NCBI GenBank assembly: GCA_023134875.1
Contig: JAGLUH010000216.1
Span: forward strand, 1-6,609
Length of the DNA: 6,609 bases
From: Candidatus Zixiibacteriota bacterium
GTDB taxonomy: Bacteria > Zixibacteria > MSB-5A5 > CAIYYT01
Direction: 5' to 3'
Made by a program: the position numbers and the translations under genes. The notes under the pieces were generated by a model. The model was not told the origin of the DNA. It saw only the letters and a list, made by a program, of their open reading frames with translations, and did not search any database. Numbering within the stretch: position 1 is the stretch's first letter; each line of letters starts with the position of its first letter. Below are positions 5,022 to 6,609 of the stretch, piece after piece.

Positions 5022-6609
5022 TCGCTTGACGATCTGCCTAGTGCTTTTGGTGTTGCCATTGGTGGTCGCACAGGGTCAGCCGCCGAAGATCGAAGTAATC
5101 TATCCCAAACCCAACCAGCGTATCAGGGCGGTTGATTCTACCTTTATCTTTGGCAATGTCACACCCGGAGTCGAACTCACCATCAACGGCACACCGGTCA
5201 AAGTATATAAGAACGGCGCCTTTCTTGCCTACCTGTCGCTTGTTGCGGGAGAGTTCATCTTTCATCTGTATGCTAAACGGGACGGCGAAGCAGTCGCTTA
5301 TGACTTGCCGGTGATAGTGCCCACTCCCTACCGGGTGCCTGAGAGCGATTCCCTGGTGATCGTCGCCGGCCATCAGATTCCCTCACGTGATCTTGGTTTG
5401 CTGCCGGGTGACATGCTTGATGTCTCATTTCGCGGCACGCCCGGCAGGTTTACCTACTTCCGCCTGTCGGGTAGCGACACTTTGCTGCCGCTGACAGAAA
5501 CACCACCCCGACCACAAAGTTACTGGGGTGAAGACCTCTTTGGCGACGGCGATATTCCCGATTCACTTCTCATTTGGGGAATCTACTCCGGCTGCCTGAC
5601 TTTGAATAGGGAACATATCGACGACTCAACCAGCATCATCTACTATCTATGTCGTTCCCCCTTGACCGTACTGAATTGTGCTGATTCCACTTTCTTTGGC
5701 GATTCGCTTTCCTGCGACTGCATCAGTGCCACCAACGAGAGAAGACTTGCTGTCCTTGACGGTAACGAAATAGTAATCGGCGAGCTTGTCGACTCAGTCC
5801 AGATCATTCGCACCGGCCCTCGCAAGGGCTACCTCTCGATCTTCCAGCCGCAGGGAGTGAGGTTTCGGATTACCGGCTTCTACGATAACTACCTGCGGGG
5901 TCTCTTAGCGCCCAACCAGCCCGCCTGGGTGCCTGACAGCGCGATTCATCTGTTACCCGCCGGTACGCAATGGCCGCAGGGTGAAGTGGTGCTGGTGCGT
6001 ACTCATAAACTTGAGCAGGGTGTTCTGGTCAGTTTTGATTGCGGCGCCAAATTGCCCTTTCGGGTGGAAGAGGACATCAGTGCCGGCAAGATAATTCTCG
6101 ATATCTATAACTGCATCTCTAACATCGACTGGGTTCGTTACGATTTCGCCGACACTATGATCAGCATGATTAACTGGTCACAGCCGCAGGAAGGGGTTAT
6201 GCGGCTAAGCATCGACCTGAACCAACCACTCTGGGGTTACGATTGCTACTATGAAGGCAGCCGCTTCCATCTCAAACTGAAGTCGGCTCCCAACTTGAAA
6301 TGGGGACTACGTGACGTTCGCATTGTCATCGACCCGGGTCACAGTCCCGATCCGGGAGCGATCGGCCCGACCGGCCTGATGGAAAAAGATGCCAATCTTG
6401 CCATCGCCCTTGAACTGGCTAAGATACTCCGGAAGAAAAGGGCAAAGGTGTTCTTAACCAGGGTGGATGATTCCCCTCTGGGAATCTACCAGCGTCCTGA
6501 ACTTGCTTACCGGCACAACGCCGACATCTTCATTTCCGTACATAACAATGCGTTGCCCGACGGGGTCAATCCGTTCCACAATTATGGCACCTCGACTTAC
6601 TACTATCAT
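5002..6609 (+). CDS. Secreted N-acetylmuramoyl-L-alanine amidase (Amidase_3), multidomain, 3' partial
   Basis: The frame runs without a stop to the window end (536 residues visible). The N-terminus is a signal peptide: Arg8, hydrophobic residues about 9-22, likely cut after Ala23 ('LVVAQG'). Next come an Ig-like beta domain at about 29-105 ('GNVTPGVELTINGTPV'), an unassigned region at about 106-250, an SH3-like segment at about 255-320 ('IIRTGP', 'AWVP') and an AMIN-like beta region at about 330-432. The zinc amidase domain starts at about 438: zinc ligands His447 in 'IDPGHSPDPGAIG', Glu461 in 'GLMEKDANLA' and His514 in 'FISVHNNA'. The C-terminal catalytic Glu would lie beyond the window. The enzyme cuts the MurNAc-L-Ala bond, acting in the periplasm or at the surface. 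Its start overlaps the epimerase by 20 nt; ATG 5005 and GTG 4990 are alternative starts. Context suggests it supplies peptides to the two upstream enzymes, though a septal or remodelling role is possible. Confidence 0.87.
   Translation, partial: MMTYLPNRLTICLVLLVLPLVVAQGQPPKIEVIYPKPNQRIRAVDSTFIFGNVTPGVELTINGTPVKVYKNGAFLAYLSLVAGEFIFHLYAKRDGEAVAYDLPVIVPTPYRVPESDSLVIVAGHQIPSRDLGLLPGDMLDVSFRGTPGRFTYFRLSGSDTLLPLTETPPRPQSYWGEDLFGDGDIPDSLLIWGIYSGCLTLNREHIDDSTSIIYYLCRSPLTVLNCADSTFFGDSLSCDCISATNERRLAVLDGNEIVIGELVDSVQIIRTGPRKGYLSIFQPQGVRFRITGFYDNYLRGLLAPNQPAWVPDSAIHLLPAGTQWPQGEVVLVRTHKLEQGVLVSFDCGAKLPFRVEEDISAGKIILDIYNCISNIDWVRYDFADTMISMINWSQPQEGVMRLSIDLNQPLWGYDCYYEGSRFHLKLKSAPNLKWGLRDVRIVIDPGHSPDPGAIGPTGLMEKDANLAIALELAKILRKKRAKVFLTRVDDSPLGIYQRPELAYRHNADIFISVHNNALPDGVNPFHNYGTSTYYYH

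Noticed and set aside
5038..5373. 111-codon - strand ORF, and the ORF at 5643-5825 (-)
   Set aside because: They lie opposite the amidase frame, which is open without interruption from before 5002 to the window end and carries signal peptide and zinc ligands.
1..6609. Mobile element, CRISPR array, tRNA/rRNA, phage or anti-phage system
   Set aside because: No transposase, integrase, regularly spaced repeats, RNA gene or defence-type domain was found on either strand; the sequence is almost fully occupied by five co-directional genes.

Overview
All five genes read on the + strand with almost no spare DNA, and a strong intrinsic terminator divides them into two transcription units. The left unit encodes a large secreted protein with a FlgD-like C-terminal domain and an outer-membrane PorV/PorQ-family barrel. 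That pairing points to a Gram-negative, type IX secretion (T9SS)-capable bacterium of the Fibrobacterota-Chlorobiota-Bacteroidota (FCB) group. The style of the cargo protein (a 'SGPFTM.PGD' segment, a fibronectin-like domain, then a 'VPNPY...IRIFNLAGDLVRT...WDLK...SGIYVW' tail) recalls uncultivated lineages such as Zixibacteria, Marinimicrobia or KSB1. This is an inference from recognised protein style; no marker gene is present to settle it.

Layout: nt 1-2073 is the 3' part of the cargo gene, whose frame is open from the first base. A 16-nt gap carrying a clear Shine-Dalgarno leads to the PorV-like gene (2090-3112). A 13-bp perfect hairpin with a T-rich tail (3133-3172) follows. The right unit begins at 3224 with an NlpC/P60 peptidase carrying N-terminal SH3-like domains. 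It overlaps by 8 nt a dipeptide epimerase of the enolase superfamily (4002-5021), which in turn overlaps by 20 nt a secreted N-acetylmuramoyl-L-alanine amidase (5002 to the window end, 3' truncated). No stretch over 300 nt lacks a gene; the only real intergenic gap is about 110 nt.

The right unit forms a coherent peptidoglycan-peptide pathway. The exported amidase would cut the stem peptide from MurNAc. A leaderless, presumably cytosolic gamma-D-Glu-diamino acid endopeptidase would release L-Ala-D-Glu. The epimerase would convert it to L-Ala-L-Glu, which ordinary dipeptidases can split. The Bacillus ykf operon has the same endopeptidase/epimerase pair; the added secreted amidase is the distinguishing feature here. 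A peptide transporter and a dipeptidase are not in the window. I see no CRISPR, RNA gene, mobile element or clear sign of recent transfer. The content is mostly recognisable families, and the best leads are the gene pairings and the unassigned domains of the cargo and the amidase.
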